Positions 1-10,116 of a stretch of DNA of 46,325 nt are shown here, one piece after another; positions within the stretch are counted from its first letter, which is position 1; every line of letters begins with the position of its first letter. Position numbers and translations under genes: made by a program. This DNA is from Candidatus Zixiibacteriota bacterium (GTDB lineage Bacteria > Zixibacteria > MSB-5A5 > WJJR01 > JAJRUJ01), in the NCBI GenBank assembly GCA_020051695.1, contig JAGVQM010000038.1, positions 1 to 46,325 of the forward strand, given 5' to 3'. The notes under the pieces are model-generated. The model had not been told where the DNA came from. It ran no database searches and worked only from the letters and a program-made list of their open reading frames with translations.

Positions 1-1
1 G

Positions 2-829
2 TTGTTTTCCGGCAATCTCCCCCGCGGCGCGGGACTGGCCTCCTCGGCCGCGCTGGAGGTGGCGGCCTGTCTGGCCCTGACCGCGACGGCCGGCCTGGAA
101 CTGCCCGGAGAGGAAACCGCCATTCTCTGCTGCGAGGCCGAAAACGATTTTGTCGGCATGCCCTGCGGCATCATGGACCAGTTTGTCATCACGCACGGCC
201 GGCGGGGCCATGCCCTGCTCCTTGATTGCCGGGACCTGCGGGGTGAGCAGCTCCCCCTGAATGACGCCGAGTATGCCCTGGTTATCACCAATTCCGGGAA
301 GAAAAGAAAACTGGCCGAGACGGTATATCATGAACGGCGAGCGCAGTGTACCGAGGGCGCCAAGCTTATGCGGCGTTATGTCCCTGATCTCCGGCAGTTG
401 CGTGATGTTACCCCTGAGCAATTCGCGCGCTGTCAGGAGCAGCTGCCGGAAATCGTACGGAAACGGTGCGCGCATGTCATCGGTGAAAACGACCGCGTTC
501 TGCAGGCCGCGGAACTGCTCCGGCGGAACCAGCTTCCCCAGGTGGGTGCATTAATGACCCGGTCGCATTGTTCGCTGCGCGATCTGTACGAGGTGAGTTG
601 CCCGGAATTGGACGCGATCGTGGATACATCTCTGGCCGTGCCGGGCGTCCTGGGGGCCCGCATGACCGGTGCCGGGTTTGGCGGGTGTGCCGTGACGCTC
701 GTGGACCGGGCAGCGGTCGAGGAATTGGTGAGTACGGTCACCGGCGCCTATCAAAAGCGGTTTGCGTATCCACTCGAGTTTTACCTGTGTCCTGCCGGTC
801 AGGGAGCGGGGGAGATATGCGACATATAA
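2..829 (+). CDS. galK: Galactokinase, 5'-truncated by window edge
   Basis: GHMP-family kinase that phosphorylates galactose to galactose-1-phosphate in the cytosolic Leloir pathway. The window opens inside the gene, so the N-terminal sugar-recognition part is missing and no start is assigned; 275 codons remain of a family usually 350-400 residues long. Visible marks are the ATP-binding motif PRGAGLASSAAL (fragment residues 7-18), the GalK-typical loop MPCGIMDQF (53-61) containing the expected catalytic aspartate, and GARMTGAGFGGC near the C-terminus (about 218-229). The stop overlaps the start of the next gene by 13 bases, suggesting co-translation, although the neighbour is not a sugar enzyme. 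Other GHMP kinases are less likely because of the GIMDQF loop. Confidence 0.93.
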   Translation: MFSGNLPRGAGLASSAALEVAACLALTATAGLELPGEETAILCCEAENDFVGMPCGIMDQFVITHGRRGHALLLDCRDLRGEQLPLNDAEYALVITNSGKKRKLAETVYHERRAQCTEGAKLMRRYVPDLRQLRDVTPEQFARCQEQLPEIVRKRCAHVIGENDRVLQAAELLRRNQLPQVGALMTRSHCSLRDLYEVSCPELDAIVDTSLAVPGVLGARMTGAGFGGCAVTLVDRAAVEELVSTVTGAYQKRFAYPLEFYLCPAGQGAGEICDI

Positions 830-2208
830 ACGGAGCAGGACTCCGCCACGATCTGCGGTGGCTCTGTTTTTTCCTGCTGATTTTTTGCTGTCAGTGCGGC
901 AAGCAGCCGGAACAGCCCCACATGAAGTACGCGGTGGACCAGTTGCAGGATGATTTTCGGCAACTGGAAAACTACCTGCGCCGCCATGCCCGGTATTTTA
1001 CCGACGACGATGAACTCCGGGAAGTCAGCGCCCGCCAATATGCGCTGATCACCGACAGCATGTCGCTGTGTGAATATTCCCGGCTGATCGCGCCGGTACT
1101 GGCCGCCGTCCGCTGCGGCCATGCGCGCCTGTCACTGCCCGAGGCGGTGGACGCGTGGCTTGAAGAGTACGGCAATTACCTGCCGCTGGAAATCAGGGTC
1201 GTCCACGACACTCTGGTGGCGCGGCGGTGTTATGATAACAAGGCGGCCATTCCACCCGGCAGCGTCATCACGGCAATCGACGGGCTTTCCGCATTTGAAA
1301 TCATCCAGTGCATCAAAGAACGCCTGCCGGCGGACGGCCGCAATGAGACCTATAAATATTGGCAGATGAATGAAAATTTCGCCGGGGTGTATCTGGCATG
1401 CATCGCCGATCCCGAAGAATATGAATTATCCTTTGTCACGCCCGGGGACCCGTTCGAGCACACCGTTACGCTGCCGGCGAAAAGCCGTAAGGAAATTCGG
1501 CGATATCGTGTCGCACATCATCTGATTGAAGACCACAAACCACTGGTTTCCTCATCGTTTGCGGCAGACAGCAGCTATGCGGCATTGCGTATCCGGTTTT
1601 TCCACTTTTACCGGGGGCTCGATCAATTTGTCGGGACCATCGATTCATTTTTCCAGAATGTCCGGACACAAAACATCACCAACTTGATTGTGGATCTGCG
1701 GGGTAATGACGGCGGTGACCCGCTCAGTTCGGCGTACTTGCTGGGGTATTTGCTGGGCAAGCCCTATCGCTATTTTGCCGGACATTCGGCGCCGTTTTAT
1801 GATGAATTGAAAGGTATGCGGGAGTCGCCCGCCCAGCCGTTTACCGGACGGTTATTTGTGCTGGTCGACGGGGGGTGTTTTTCCACGACCGGTCATTTTT
1901 GCTCGTTGCTGAAATATCATGGAGTCGGGACTTTTATCGGCGAGGAAACCGGCGGATCATATGCCTGTAACGGCGGGTATGAGGACGCCTGCCTGGCTCA
2001 CACCGGATTATGTTTTACGCTGTCGCGCACGACATTCATTACGGCCGTCCAGGGTTTGACCGCTGGCCGGGGTATTGTGCCCGATTATGAGATACATCCG
2101 ACGATTGCCGACATTATTGAAGGCCGGGACCCGGTATGGGAAAAGGCCGAAGAGCTGATTAAAACCGCCGGAATTGCGGGCATTACCGCGCTGCCGCCGT
2201 TTTTTTAG
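817..2208 (+). CDS. S41 family (C-terminal processing/tricorn-like) peptidase, probable lipoprotein
   Basis: 463-residue predicted serine peptidase of family S41. The ATG at 817 lies inside the end of galK and is preceded by a purine-rich GGGGGAG; a longer reading upstream only runs through galK in another frame. The first 27 residues form a hydrophobic export signal ending in a Cys cluster (LIFCCQCG), which could be an imperfect lipobox. Family marks lie in the C-terminal half: VDLRGNDGGD, and VDGGCFSTTGHF, where the FSTTG serine is the expected nucleophile, then IGEETGG. Substrate unknown. The gene converges on the next gene and the two coding ends overlap by 26 bases with no room for separate terminators. 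Confidence 0.85.
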   Translation: MRHINGAGLRHDLRWLCFFLLIFCCQCGKQPEQPHMKYAVDQLQDDFRQLENYLRRHARYFTDDDELREVSARQYALITDSMSLCEYSRLIAPVLAAVRCGHARLSLPEAVDAWLEEYGNYLPLEIRVVHDTLVARRCYDNKAAIPPGSVITAIDGLSAFEIIQCIKERLPADGRNETYKYWQMNENFAGVYLACIADPEEYELSFVTPGDPFEHTVTLPAKSRKEIRRYRVAHHLIEDHKPLVSSSFAADSSYAALRIRFFHFYRGLDQFVGTIDSFFQNVRTQNITNLIVDLRGNDGGDPLSSAYLLGYLLGKPYRYFAGHSAPFYDELKGMRESPAQPFTGRLFVLVDGGCFSTTGHFCSLLKYHGVGTFIGEETGGSYACNGGYEDACLAHTGLCFTLSRTTFITAVQGLTAGRGIVPDYEIHPTIADIIEGRDPVWEKAEELIKTAGIAGITALPPFF

Positions 2209-2647
2209 CAAACGCCTCCCCGATTTTTTTATCTTCAGTGAGAATATGATTGATCAGCCAATTCTGCAAAAAGGCCTTTAGTTCGCAGGCATTGATGGTC
2301 CCGCCTTTTTTCAATCTGAGCAGGACAGCGATGATTTGCTTTTTGAGGTCGTTGTGTTGTTCTTTGTGTTTTTTCAACCCGGCGTAACTGATCTCCTCCT
2401 GGATTTTTTCCTCGTCCGCGAAATGTTTTTGCGTATACTCAACCAGCGCCTCCAGCACCCGCCCAATTTCCCGGTGGATTCCGCTTTCGCCCTGTTTGAG
2501 GGCGTCATCGAGACGATTAATCATCCCCACGAGTTTTCGGTGCTGCTCATCGATCAGCGGCACACCTGTTTCGAACATCGGCTGCCAGGTAATCAACTCT
2601 ATGTCTCCTGCCAGGGGTGGAAAGCCAACATTTGCGTTCATTTTCAT
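2183..2647 (-). CDS. Bacteriohemerythrin
   Basis: 154-residue hemerythrin-domain protein, an O2- or iron-binding four-helix bundle with a di-iron centre. All seven canonical ligands are visible in the right spacing: H36, H75-x3-E79, H94-x3-H98 and H134-x4-D139. The domain begins with the usual W-x(6)-GVPLIDEQH block. An alternative start two codons in (2641) is equally possible. There is no membrane segment, so it is cytosolic. The role is inferred from the family: oxygen sensing, storage or delivery. A chemoreceptor lies nearby but on its own transcript, so a link is only a guess. The 3' end overlaps the S41 peptidase gene convergently. Confidence 0.9.
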   Translation of the reverse strand: MKMNANVGFPPLAGDIELITWQPMFETGVPLIDEQHRKLVGMINRLDDALKQGESGIHREIGRVLEALVEYTQKHFADEEKIQEEISYAGLKKHKEQHNDLKKQIIAVLLRLKKGGTINACELKAFLQNWLINHILTEDKKIGEAFAKKTAAAR

Positions 2648-2724
2648 AATCGGCTGCCGGTCATGGTTTTATTATCGCCCCGGCGACGGCGGCAGAGGGA
2701 ATGAATAATAACCGGTATTCACAC

Positions 2725-2752
2725 TTGACATTTAACCGATATGTTGTAACTT
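2725..2752 (+). promoter_or_regulatory. Candidate sigma-70-type promoter of the dockerin-type gene
   Basis: A perfect -35 hexamer TTGACA (2725-2730) is followed after 16 bases by a weak -10 (TAACTT, 2747-2752). The -10 overlaps a 10-base perfect palindrome, AACTTAAGTT (2748-2757), which could be an operator. It lies 35 bases before the chosen start at 2787. The -10 match is poor, so this remains a candidate. Confidence 0.4.
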
Positions 2753-2786
2753 AAGTTATATATATTTAGCTCTTATGGAGGTGATT

Positions 2787-3959
2787 ATGCGTGTAAAATC
2801 GCCGATTTTTGCAGGATTGATGCTGATATCAATGTGCCTGTTTTTTTCGCCAAATGATTGTCGTGCCGGTTGGGGAGTGGCGATTGAATCCAGGGCAGTT
2901 GCGGCCTGTCCATACGACTGGGAACTGGATCTCACCGTTTCATGGGACATTCCCCTGACTGCGCTGACCATACCAATCATTGTCAGATCGATTGACCCCG
3001 GCTCTTTTTGGGCGCTGCCGCTTCCGGTGGATACGATCGGAGGAAACCCGGTTGGAGTCGCCTGGAACTGGTCCAATCCGGGCTGGGCAATGGTTCAGGA
3101 GGTTCGCCCGGCGATTCCGCTGGCACCTTGCCCCACGACAAATGATTTAGGATACGATGGCATTTCACCGGACCATTTTATTGTCCATGCAGAAAGTGCC
3201 GCATCGTCAACGCCGGCCGAACCGTCCGGGCGTAATGTGCTTACACTAACGATTTGGAATACTTATGTGACGGGAGATTTCGAATTCGATACCGCTTGTT
3301 TCAGTAGTCTCATGCATACCATTTTCATGATTGACGACGAATTCCCACCTGTCGATCATGGGCCCACGGGCACCGGCGAGACCGTGTTCTCCAAAGGATA
3401 TATAACGGTGTTGCCGTCTGCCTGTCCGGTTGACATCGGAGCATATAGCCAATCGCTGGTCACCGGGCGGGAACTGGAACTGTTAACCAATACACATAAT
3501 GGGCACTATATTGACTCAGACCCCCCGCGATTTTATCAGGTATCGGGACCCGGTACTGTCGATGCAATTACGGGTGTGTGGTCTTGGACTCCGGCTTGTG
3601 GCGATGCGGGTAATCATCATGTCACTATTGAGGTGACCGACATTTGTCACATCCCGGGCATGTGCGGCATGACTATCGGCTTTGACGTTGAAGTCGCCTG
3701 CGGCTGTTGCGATTGCGGTGAGACCATCGGGGACCTGACCTGCGATAATCTGCTTACTCCGCTGGATGTTTCTTATCTTGTCTGGTGTGTTTACAAAAGC
3801 CAGTGCGCGTTTTGTCAACCCGAGGGTTGGTGCTGCACCTACCAGCAGGGAGATGTGGATTGCAGTGGCGGGCTAAATCCGGTCGACGTCGCCTACTATG
3901 TCAGTTATGTCTATAAAAATTTGACGCCATCCCCCTGTACTGATCCTTGCGGGGAGTAG
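2787..3959 (+). CDS. Secreted protein with C-terminal dockerin-type repeats
   Basis: 390-residue exported protein of unknown function. The start at 2787 is preferred over the in-frame ATG at 2775 because GGAGG (2777-2781) sits five bases before it. Residues 1-27 form a signal peptide with likely cleavage after CRA. The body (about 28-310) is rich in Cys, Pro and aromatic residues and matches no family I recognise. Two repeats close the protein, GDLTCDNLLTPLDVSYLV (about 315) and GDVDCSGGLNPVDVAYYV (about 355), with Asp/Asn-rich calcium-loop spacing like dockerin type I or EF-hand modules. Such paired tails on secreted proteins are common in Zixibacteria-like genomes. No cohesin is seen here, so a cellulosome role is not implied. 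Confidence 0.75.
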   Translation: MRVKSPIFAGLMLISMCLFFSPNDCRAGWGVAIESRAVAACPYDWELDLTVSWDIPLTALTIPIIVRSIDPGSFWALPLPVDTIGGNPVGVAWNWSNPGWAMVQEVRPAIPLAPCPTTNDLGYDGISPDHFIVHAESAASSTPAEPSGRNVLTLTIWNTYVTGDFEFDTACFSSLMHTIFMIDDEFPPVDHGPTGTGETVFSKGYITVLPSACPVDIGAYSQSLVTGRELELLTNTHNGHYIDSDPPRFYQVSGPGTVDAITGVWSWTPACGDAGNHHVTIEVTDICHIPGMCGMTIGFDVEVACGCCDCGETIGDLTCDNLLTPLDVSYLVWCVYKSQCAFCQPEGWCCTYQQGDVDCSGGLNPVDVAYYVSYVYKNLTPSPCTDPCGE

Positions 3960-4053
3960 GCGATCTCCATTGCCGGAATTTTTCTGTTGTTTGTCTGATG
4001 TCAGGCCTGCGGCCGCACATAGTATTTATAAAGCGCGAACCGCACCGCGCCAA

Positions 4054-4221
4054 TTAAGGGGACACCAGGATTAATTCATATGGTGTCCGTTGCGTCAGCA
4101 GGACGCGAACAATCAAGGCCAGCCAGAGAGAACCCACGATTATCAACGTCGCCCGATCGGCTGACAACCAACACCACCGCTGCCGTCCGTCGAATTTCAA
4201 CAGATAGCTCTCAGTTTTCAT
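4054..4221 (-). CDS. Small single-pass membrane protein
   Basis: 55-residue protein starting at ATG 4221, with GGGAGG six bases upstream and its start overlapping the end of the xre-like remnant (ATGAAAACTGA). One hydrophobic segment (about residues 21-38, ATLIIVGSLWLALIVRVLL) is followed by a short polar tail. Small membrane proteins often follow compact XRE-type regulators of the YozG kind, so this looks like the second gene of such a pair. Function unknown. It may be decaying along with the regulator. Confidence 0.5.
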   Translation of the reverse strand: MKTESYLLKFDGRQRWCWLSADRATLIIVGSLWLALIVRVLLTQRTPYELILVSP

Positions 4222-4354
4222 GGTTTTCCTCCCGCAGTTCAAATAATTCATCCACGCGCATCCCAAGCGTTTCGGCCGGTTGAAACACCAGCAGTGCCGA
4301 AAGCGCATACTTGCCTTTTTCGATGGCCAGGATAGTTTGCTGCCGGACATTTAC
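4211..4354 (-). pseudogene. Remnant of XRE-family helix-turn-helix regulator (N-terminus lost)
   Basis: A 47-codon open stretch has no start codon and is preceded directly by an in-frame TGA (4355-4357). It encodes VNVRQQTILAIEKGKY followed later by ETLGMRVDELFEL, the recognition-helix half of a compact XRE/YozG-type regulator (family pattern V-x-R-Q-T-I-x-A-I-E-K-G-x-Y). About the first 20-25 residues, including helix 1, are absent, and upstream sequence runs into the hairpin at 4381-4414. I read it as a 5'-deleted pseudogene, translationally coupled in the past to the small membrane gene. Confidence 0.65.
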
Positions 4355-4380
4355 TCATTTAAGAATTAACAGGATAAGAG

Positions 4381-4414
4381 AACCGCCCGGCGGCACACGG
4401 GCCGCCGGGCGGTT
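4381..4414 (-). terminator. Perfect 14-bp stem-loop after the chemoreceptor gene
   Basis: AACCGCCCGGCGGC pairs perfectly with GCCGCCGGGCGGTT across a six-base loop. It starts 30 bases past the stop of the minus-strand chemoreceptor. There is no clear T-run on the minus-strand side, so it may be a terminator without a U-tract, an RNA-stabilising hairpin, or a REP-like palindrome. Confidence 0.5.
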
Positions 4415-4443
4415 GGTTATGGGCAACGAGTTTCTATAGACGA

Positions 4444-6081
4444 TCAAGAACGGGCCATCGTCTTTTCGTCCAATGACACAAAATCATCCGATTCGAATTC
4501 GACAGCCACTGCCCCTTTTGCTGTTGCCCGACTCCGGGAGGGAGTGGCAGCGGGTTTCCGTTTCAATCCGGCAAACAGCCGTCGCTGAGATTGGGGCTTG
4601 ATCTTGTTCTCCCCGTGCGTGGGGGGCGCCGGCCGCCGGTTAGCCTCGGAATTCCGGCCGTTGACGACGCGGTCCAGGTCGCCGACGATGGCCCGCATGA
4701 TTTGGGCCTGGGCCGACAGCTGTTCACTGGCGGCGGATGATTCCTCGGCGCTGCTGGCATTCTGCTGGGTGACCTGGTCGATTTGGCCCATGCCCTGGTT
4801 GATCTGATCGATGCCGTGGGTTTGTTCACCACTGGCTGCGGCAACCTCTCTGATGATGGCCGTGACTTTGTCTATGGACGTCGTCATTTCCTGCAGGATG
4901 GCCGTGAAATTTTTGACCGTATGGACGCCGCTGTCGGCGTTTTTCTGTGACTGTTCGATCAGCTCGTTGGTATTCCGGGCGGCTTGGGCGCTGCGTTGCG
5001 CCAGGTTACGTACCTCCTCGGCAACCACGGCAAAACCTTTGCCGGCCTCGCCTGCCCGCGCGGCCTCGACCGCCGCGTTCAGGGCCAGCAGATTGGTTTG
5101 AAACGCGATTTCGTCGATGACTTTGATGATCCGGGCTGTCTCATCGGCCGAATGTTTTATCCCCTGGATGGCCCGTGACATCTCGTCCATTGCCGCATTG
5201 CCGCGTTCACCCGCCTTGCTGGCTTCATCGGACAATTTCTCGGCTTGACGGCTGCTGTCGGCGTTTTTGCGCGTCATGCTGGAGATTTCTTCCAGTGAAG
5301 CCGAAATTTCCTCCAGCGAGGAGGCCTGTTCACTGGCCGATTCGGCGACGATCTGGCTGGAAGCGGAAACCTGAGTGGATGCGGCATAGACCTCGTCGGC
5401 GCCGGCGCCCATCCGCTCCACGACGTTGAGGATCGGCCGGGAAATCGAGCGGCCGAGTAAAAAGGAAAAACCGAGACTGAGGACGATAATGATTCCCGCG
5501 ATACCGAAGATCGACAGGACCATCTGCCGTGCTTCGGCGGCCACGTCATCGAGATACACGCCTGATCCGATGATCCACTGCCAGGTCGGCTGCAGTTTCA
5601 CGAAAGAAATCTTGGGCACCGGCTTGTCGACGCCGGGTTTCGGCCATTCATAATCCACGAAACCCTCGCCCGTGCTGCGGCAGACCCGGACCATTTCCAT
5701 AAAAAGCGGTTTCCCGTTCGGGTCGCGGTTGGTCGAAAGGTCTTGTCCCTCCATCTCCGGCTTGAACGGGTGCATAATCATCACCGGTTTTGTATCGTTC
5801 ACCCAGAAGTAATTGTCGCCTTCGTATCTCATCTGCCGCAGGGCATCCAGCGCAAATTTCCGGGCCTCGGCTTCGGGGACGGCGCCTGAGGCAGACTGGC
5901 GCGAGTAATAATCCACGACACTCCAGGCCGATTCAACAAGGTGCTGGGTTTTCTGATATTTGGCATTGTAAATACTGGATTTGAATTTCGGATACATCCA
6001 CGCCAGCAACAATGAAAAGCATACCACGCTGCCGATGCCCAGGACCATGATCCGAGTTGACAGTCTGAATTTGTTGAACAT
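4444..6081 (-). CDS. Methyl-accepting chemotaxis protein with single Cache sensor
   Basis: 545-residue transmembrane chemoreceptor that signals to CheA/CheW. The start at 6081 is chosen because GAGGAGGG lies six bases before it; an in-frame ATG 33 bases upstream has no such site. Order: membrane helix 1 (about 10-30), periplasmic single-Cache domain (about 35-185, with NYFWVND and [11 protein letters not shown] as usual in this family), membrane helix 2 (about 190-212), a short HAMP-like linker, then the long signalling coiled coil. The hairpin tip has [20 protein letters not shown], the core MCP signature. The tail is basic and lacks an obvious CheR-tethering pentapeptide. The ligand cannot be told from sequence. 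No che genes are in the window. Confidence 0.93.
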   Translation of the reverse strand: MFNKFRLSTRIMVLGIGSVVCFSLLLAWMYPKFKSSIYNAKYQKTQHLVESAWSVVDYYSRQSASGAVPEAEARKFALDALRQMRYEGDNYFWVNDTKPVMIMHPFKPEMEGQDLSTNRDPNGKPLFMEMVRVCRSTGEGFVDYEWPKPGVDKPVPKISFVKLQPTWQWIIGSGVYLDDVAAEARQMVLSIFGIAGIIIVLSLGFSFLLGRSISRPILNVVERMGAGADEVYAASTQVSASSQIVAESASEQASSLEEISASLEEISSMTRKNADSSRQAEKLSDEASKAGERGNAAMDEMSRAIQGIKHSADETARIIKVIDEIAFQTNLLALNAAVEAARAGEAGKGFAVVAEEVRNLAQRSAQAARNTNELIEQSQKNADSGVHTVKNFTAILQEMTTSIDKVTAIIREVAAASGEQTHGIDQINQGMGQIDQVTQQNASSAEESSAASEQLSAQAQIMRAIVGDLDRVVNGRNSEANRRPAPPTHGENKIKPQSQRRLFAGLKRKPAATPSRSRATAKGAVAVEFESDDFVSLDEKTMARS

Positions 6082-6269
6082 CGAATCCCTCCTCGAAACA
6101 CGAAGATCCGGCAAACCGTTTTTCGTGAGCTGTATTCACTAGTTCGGCATAGCCGGGTTGCTCTTAATAGTCCCGCGCAAAAAATTGTGCTTTTTTTCAC
6201 AAGCCGCACAACTGGTTAAGTGATTGTTAATTATTGGAGTACGCACGGCGAATTCAGGGAATTCCCGAT

Positions 6270-6297
6270 AAAAAAGGGCGGGAATGTCTCCCGCCCC
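6270..6297 (-). terminator. Rho-independent terminator of gyrB
   Basis: On the minus strand GGGCGGGA, a five-base loop and TCCCGCCC are followed at once by six T residues. It begins about 33 bases beyond the gyrB stop codon, exactly where a terminator is expected. Confidence 0.85.
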
Positions 6298-6329
6298 ACA
6301 GGAATTTGACGACCGCGCGATAGCGCGGA

Positions 6330-8288
<1,959 letters not shown>

Positions 8289-8352
8289 CTATTATACCAC
8301 GGCAAACCACGTCGGTTGGTTCAGGTTGGAATTCGTGCGCCCCCCGGCCGGT

Positions 8353-8374
8353 CCGTGATGTACAGGTATCACGG
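8353..8374 (-). terminator. Weak hairpin at the end of the dciA-like gene
   Basis: CCGTGAT and ATCACGG form a seven-base perfect stem around an eight-base loop, extended by two pairs past an A-A mismatch. One arm contains the stop codon of the dciA-like gene. No T-run follows, so it may modulate read-through into gyrB rather than stop it. Confidence 0.3.
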
Positions 8375-8659
8375 TCCGGTAAAGTGGATATCATCGACGA
8401 TATGTTCGCCCATCCGCCCGTTGAGCAGGCGGAGAAAACTCGATTTTTGATACATCAGTTCGTGCCGCCAGACCGGATTGTCGACTTTCACCAGCAGCTT
8501 GCCGTCGGCGCACCGGATAACGTCGGTATGCGCGGCCACCGCTTCCCCGACAATCTCGGGCCAGACCTCGGCCACCGAGACCTCCTTGAGTTTTTTCTGG
8601 ATCCCCAGACTCTTGAGCTGCCGCCTGAGGATAGCGCCGAGTTCTTCGGGTTTAGCCAT
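8369..8659 (-). CDS. DciA-like (DUF721) protein
   Basis: 96-residue protein resembling the DUF721/DciA family, whose best-studied members load the DnaB replicative helicase. Visible marks are an N-terminal helix with LGAILRRQLKSLGI, then the family-typical WPEIVGEAVAAHT, and a KLLVKVDNPVWRHEL segment. The ATG at 8659 is chosen; a TTG two codons earlier is possible. Its position just upstream of gyrB on the same strand matches the frequent recF-DUF721-gyrB arrangement, although recF is not here. The helicase-loading role is an inference from family and context. Confidence 0.75.
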   Translation of the reverse strand: MAKPEELGAILRRQLKSLGIQKKLKEVSVAEVWPEIVGEAVAAHTDVIRCADGKLLVKVDNPVWRHELMYQKSSFLRLLNGRMGEHIVDDIHFTGP

Positions 8660-8748
8660 AATCAATCATCATTGTCACAACGCACCACATATACGATTGG
8701 CGCCCGGCCGCGAGTAGATGGCCCCCTTAACGCCAACATGTCCAACTA

Positions 8749-8780
8749 ATTATACTACCATATAATACGAGTTTAGGCAA
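8749..8780 (-). promoter_or_regulatory. Candidate promoter for dciA-like gene and gyrB
   Basis: The minus strand carries a perfect -10 TATAAT (8754-8749) with TTGCCT (8780-8775) 20 bases upstream. This spacing is longer than the usual 17, so the -35 is doubtful. It lies about 90 bases before the dciA-like start in a clearly AT-rich intergenic stretch. Confidence 0.35.
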
Positions 8781-8874
8781 GTGTTTTTTTGTTATTTCCC
8801 AGCCGGCATCTTATTATATGACAATAAGTTAATGCAAAGATGACATCGTCACGCCGACATATTTCCCTCCGCCG

Positions 8875-9026
8875 CGAAAAACCCTTCGTTTTCGGTGATC
8901 AACATTATTGGAAGATGTCAACGAAAACGCCAATAACACTTCCACACTTGCGCCGGAGAAAAAATTTCCGTACCAGTCTCGTACAAAATCCCGCCGCAAC
9001 CAAACATGAACGAAATCTGCGGCGGG
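8875..9026 (+). promoter_or_regulatory. Structured 5' leader of the TerC-family gene with alternative hairpins
   Basis: The 390-base gap before the TerC-family gene contains several inverted repeats. GTTTTCG (8888-8894) can pair with CGAAAAAC just upstream (8875-8882, one bulge) or with CGAAAAC downstream (8922-8928), but not both at once. A third hairpin joins CCCGCCGCA (8990-8998) to TGCGGCGGG (9018-9026), 22 bases before the start codon. Mutually exclusive pairing is what a switch would look like. TerC/Alx genes are often under the manganese/pH-responsive yybP-ykoY element, but I do not see its consensus here. The leader as a transcribed RNA is an inference. Confidence 0.4.
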
Positions 9027-9048
9027 CAGGCGGAATAAACGGGAAACC

Positions 9049-9993
9049 ATGCTCGATTTACTCTCCAACAAAATATTCCTCTGGACGGCGTTCAATATTT
9101 TTGTGCTGGTCCTGCTGGCGCTCGATCTGGGCGTTTTTCATCGCCGGGCGCATACGGTCTCGATCAAGGAAGCCCTGTGGTGGACGCTGGTCTGGACGGT
9201 GCTGACGCTGCTGTTTAACGTGGGCGTGTACTACTGGCGCGGCACCGATGTCGCCCTGCAATTTTTGACCGGTTTTTTGATTGAACGTGCACTGTCGATG
9301 GACAACCTGTTTGTCTTTCTGTTGATCTTTTCCTATTTCGGCGTCGATTCCCGCTACCAGCACAAGGTCCTGATCTGGGGCATTCTCGGCGCGCTGGTGC
9401 TGCGCGCGGCGATGATTTTTGCCGGGGTGGCGCTGGTCAGTATGTTCCACTGGGTGTTGTACATTTTCGGCGCATTTTTGGTGATCACCGGGGTTAAGAT
9501 GGGCTTTCAGGAGGAAGGTGCGGTCGACCCGGAGAAAAATATCATCGTCCGGCTGGCGCGAAAAATCCTGCCGGTGACCCCCAAATTTCATGGCGGGAAA
9601 TTCTTCGTCCGGATTGACGCCAAAACCTTCGCCACGCCGCTATTCATTACGGTCGTGGCGATTGAAGTGTCCGACCTGATCTTCGCCGTCGATTCGATCC
9701 CGGCGATTTTCGGCGTGACCACCGATGCCTTTATTATTTATACCTCGAATGTCTTTGCGATCCTCGGTCTGCGCGCGCTGTATTTTGCCATGGCGGGGAT
9801 CATGAACATTTTCGAATACCTCAAGTACGGGCTGGCGGCGGTGCTGACGTTTATCGGGATCAAGATGGTGCTGATGGACATTTTCCCCATCTCGATTGTC
9901 GCGGCGCTCAGCATTGTCGGCGGGATATTAATCGTCTCCATCATTGCTTCGCTATTGTGGCCAAGGGGGAAGGGGGAGGAGGGGGAAGTGTAG
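9049..9993 (+). CDS. TerC/Alx family integral membrane protein
   Basis: 314-residue polytopic inner-membrane protein with about nine hydrophobic segments. The family marks are complete: ALDLGVFHR (24-32), ERALSMDNLFVF (79-90) and EVSDLIFAVDSIPAIF (about 206-221), with acidic residues inside membrane segments that fit metal-ion handling. Length and motifs fit the Alx-type branch, linked in enterobacteria to manganese export and alkaline response, rather than the tellurite-plasmid TerC proper. The C-terminal tail is short and charged. It seems monocistronic: the next gene follows after 120 bases and has different codon texture. Metal specificity cannot be read from sequence. Confidence 0.9.
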   Translation: MLDLLSNKIFLWTAFNIFVLVLLALDLGVFHRRAHTVSIKEALWWTLVWTVLTLLFNVGVYYWRGTDVALQFLTGFLIERALSMDNLFVFLLIFSYFGVDSRYQHKVLIWGILGALVLRAAMIFAGVALVSMFHWVLYIFGAFLVITGVKMGFQEEGAVDPEKNIIVRLARKILPVTPKFHGGKFFVRIDAKTFATPLFITVVAIEVSDLIFAVDSIPAIFGVTTDAFIIYTSNVFAILGLRALYFAMAGIMNIFEYLKYGLAAVLTFIGIKMVLMDIFPISIVAALSIVGGILIVSIIASLLWPRGKGEEGEV

Positions 9994-10116
9994 AAATAGT
10001 CTTCGTTCGGCACTTTCCCCACTCTGGGACACAAATTAAGGTTTTATACCCGGGAATTGGGGATTATTTTTGTGGTGCTATATTCACACGCTATTATATT
10101 TTTGGTTATATGACGA

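Noticed and set aside
568-816. Longer N-terminus for the S41 peptidase
   Set aside because: The extension only reads galK in another frame, while ATG 817 is followed by a credible export signal.
4355-4357. TGA before the xre remnant as a second selenocysteine codon
   Set aside because: No start or HTH-like sequence precedes it, no hairpin follows, and XRE regulators do not use Cys there.
9001-9048. yybP-ykoY manganese riboswitch directly before the TerC gene
   Set aside because: The conserved loop sequences of that class were not found by eye; only generic inverted repeats are present.
8840-9205. Plus-strand frame of 121 codons overlapping the TerC start
   Set aside because: It runs out of the leader into the TerC gene in another frame and has arginine-rich, non-protein-like sequence.
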